Shown here in pieces: positions 62,497-64,000 of a stretch of DNA of 64,000 nt. Both the position numbers and the translations under genes were made by a program. Numbering within the stretch: the first letter of the stretch is position 1; each line of letters starts with the position of its first letter. The notes under the pieces are model-generated. The model was not told the origin of the DNA, did no database searches, and worked only from the letters and a program-made list of their open reading frames with translations. Source of the stretch: Primulina eburnea (Eukaryota; Streptophyta; Magnoliopsida; Lamiales; Gesneriaceae); NCBI RefSeq assembly GCF_022965805.1, contig NC_133109.1, forward strand, positions 573,001 through 637,000. Reading direction: 5' to 3'.

Positions 62497-63482
62497 CAAT
62501 TAATTAAAAGAAAGAAAAAATAAGAAAGGAAATGGCCTCGTGTAAATAAAGCAAAATAGTTCTTCCAAACCTTGAAGATATGATACAAAATTACAATAAC
62601 AACAAAAATAAAAGTTTATATCCGTCTCAATATATAAGTTTGTTTCATTTCCATACATTAAGAACATATTTGGAATGTAAATTATGCAAACAAATGTTTT
62701 ATTTTATTCTTATTTATTGATTGTTTTTTTTAAGGTTGTAAAAGGTTGTTGGAAATGTTTAATGCATTTAACTATATGAGTATAATAGTAAAATATTGGA
62801 AAAATACAGACTATTTCCAAATATATATTTAAGATAAAAAAAAATACTCTATATATTTTCCAATTATATAGATTTCTTTTTATTTTTCCATTTTCTCAAA
62901 TATATAGTTCAATTTAATAACATTTTTCTTGTTTTTTTAAACTAATGTTAATTAAATCTTGAAAAAATACAATTTTTTTTGAATGAATCAAATAAAGATA
63001 GAATAAGAAGTTTGTTTGTAAACATTTTTTTTTACTTGTGTGACACAAAAAAAAAACTTATATATTTATGGAGGAAATAATAATTATTGTACATGCCATA
63101 GTTTTGAAATTTCAATCAATGAAATAATAATTATCGTACATGCCATAGTAAATGAAGGACGGGCATGGCAAGATTAAGATCATGCTCGAGGATTGTAACG
63201 GCTCGGGAGGTCGGGCTAAACCACGGGACGTACCAGACCCAAGTTTAGGGACATCAAAATTAATTGGTTTCATATATTTTTCTATTATTAAGATGAAACT
63301 TTACAACTTCAACTTCCTAACACATCAACAACTAAATATATATATCCATCCGTACTTAACAACATTATTAGGCAATATAGTTTATAAATAGACAAACAAA
63401 CATTAAAAAGAAATATTTAAAAAAATTAGGCAAAACTACGTCTCCAACCATGCATGGCACTCTGACTAAGGCCTTCTCCTCG

Positions 63483-64000
63483 CTACTTTGATTCCGGGCT
63501 ACGGTTCCACTTACCGGGCCCATTAGTATTATTATCTTTTGGATTTGGGCTTCTGGGGGCCAGATAAGTCGTTCCTCCGCCCGAACTCGACGTCTCATAA
63601 CCTAGCCCGAAACCAGTTCCAGTTCTCGTGGATGAGTTCCAATGAGCCATTAGCGGGCTTCTTTGTTTAACCGGGCCTTGGTTTCGGATCCTTGCTTTGG
63701 CGGACTGAGTCGGGGCCATGTAGCTAGGTACATCATCGGAGCTCAATCTTCGTGGTTGTCGGGCTGAATATGGGCTCATTTCAATTGGATCGCCCCTGAA
63801 TCGGCCCATGTTGACATTTTGTAGGCGCAATTGTGTAACATAGTCCATTTCAACTGTTTTCTCAGACATGCCATCTACGGTGGTGCCACGCTCCATCTTA
63901 TGTCGGGGATAGTAGGGCTGAGTCGCCATCCACTGCTCGAGCATGTTCCAACCCCATGGGGGCTTGTTCGTTCCGTAAAGTTCGGTTTCGTCCCTATTCA
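63483..64000 (-). CDS. IQD family protein (IQ67-domain), C-terminal exon, partial
   Basis: The frame is open from the window edge at 64000 to TAG at 63483-63485, giving 172 codons. It starts inside the conserved NKPPWGWNMLEQWMATQP region that follows the IQ motifs in IQD proteins. It carries the DUF4005 core (VPSYMAPTQSAKARIRNQGP, then KQRSP) at about residues 85-110. It ends in a Ser/Gly/Thr-rich, basic tail. IQDs are calmodulin-binding scaffold proteins at microtubules and plasma membrane. The IQ motifs themselves lie outside the window to the right. The exon is GC-rich relative to flanks and has no interruptions. Confidence 0.88.
   Translation of the reverse strand, partial: NRDETELYGTNKPPWGWNMLEQWMATQPYYPRHKMERGTTVDGMSEKTVEMDYVTQLRLQNVNMGRFRGDPIEMSPYSARQPRRLSSDDVPSYMAPTQSAKARIRNQGPVKQRSPLMAHWNSSTRTGTGFGLGYETSSSGGGTTYLAPRSPNPKDNNTNGPGKWNRSPESK

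Larger units (their letters stand above)
60085..63482. other. Long gene-free, AT-rich intergenic region
   Basis: No supported gene. Contents: probable 5' UTR and promoter of the coiled-coil gene (60000-60300), a truncated palindrome-repeat copy (61640-61706), a CA/TA microsatellite (62418-62495) and a 29-base direct repeat pair (63073-63101, 63120-63148). Confidence 0.6.

Noticed and set aside
62388..62588. 66-codon ORF with an Ile/Tyr repeat
   Set aside because: Translation of the (TA)n microsatellite.

Overview
This is nuclear DNA of a flowering plant. Genes are split by short GT-AG introns in AT-rich sequence. Host families are typical of eudicots: ER BiP with an HDEL tail, class II acyl-CoA-binding protein, mTERF, DUF688, IQD. 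Roughly half the window is transposable elements, many nested. The gag/pol and accessory-ORF style resembles elements I associate with asterids (Lamiales), but that placement is an impression only.

Layout. 1-10776: most of a Sirevirus-like Ty1/copia element (end of the 5' LTR, PBS, broken gag-pol, a long extra ORF region, PPT, complete 3' LTR). 12459-21996: an old minus-strand Ty3/gypsy element of Tekay/Del type with long LTRs, a 0.93 kb internal direct duplication and a local inversion/duplication. 23095-24296: a decayed mTERF gene (minus). 24540-28446: a minus-strand chromovirus of Reina/CRM type, cut off in gag. 31580-35562: a BiP gene with unfolded-protein-response promoter elements, eight exons and one missing base in exon 4. 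36033-36693: a palindrome-ended short element and a TRIM. 37947-42972: a class II acyl-CoA-binding protein gene (minus) with a 2.4 kb hAT element inserted in its last exon. 43415-43764: a second TRIM. 44100-47060: decayed ORFs of retroelement type. 48222-48593: a small hAT-type element. 48932-51802: a 2.87 kb solo LTR with a MITE nested in it. 53924-54828: another hAT-type element, forming the 3' end of a DUF688 gene (minus, start 55220). 57190-59824: a three-exon coiled-coil protein gene (minus). 63483-64000: the C-terminal exon of an IQD gene (minus, continuing past the window).

The genes do not form a pathway; each stands alone. The theme is genes altered by transposons. The acyl-CoA-binding protein and DUF688 reading frames now end in transposon-derived codons. 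The mTERF copy is dead, with a chromovirus beside it. BiP is complete except for one base. Exact target-site duplications can be read for the two TRIMs, two hAT elements and the solo LTR, so those boundaries are to the base. There are no rRNA or tRNA genes and no CRISPR arrays.
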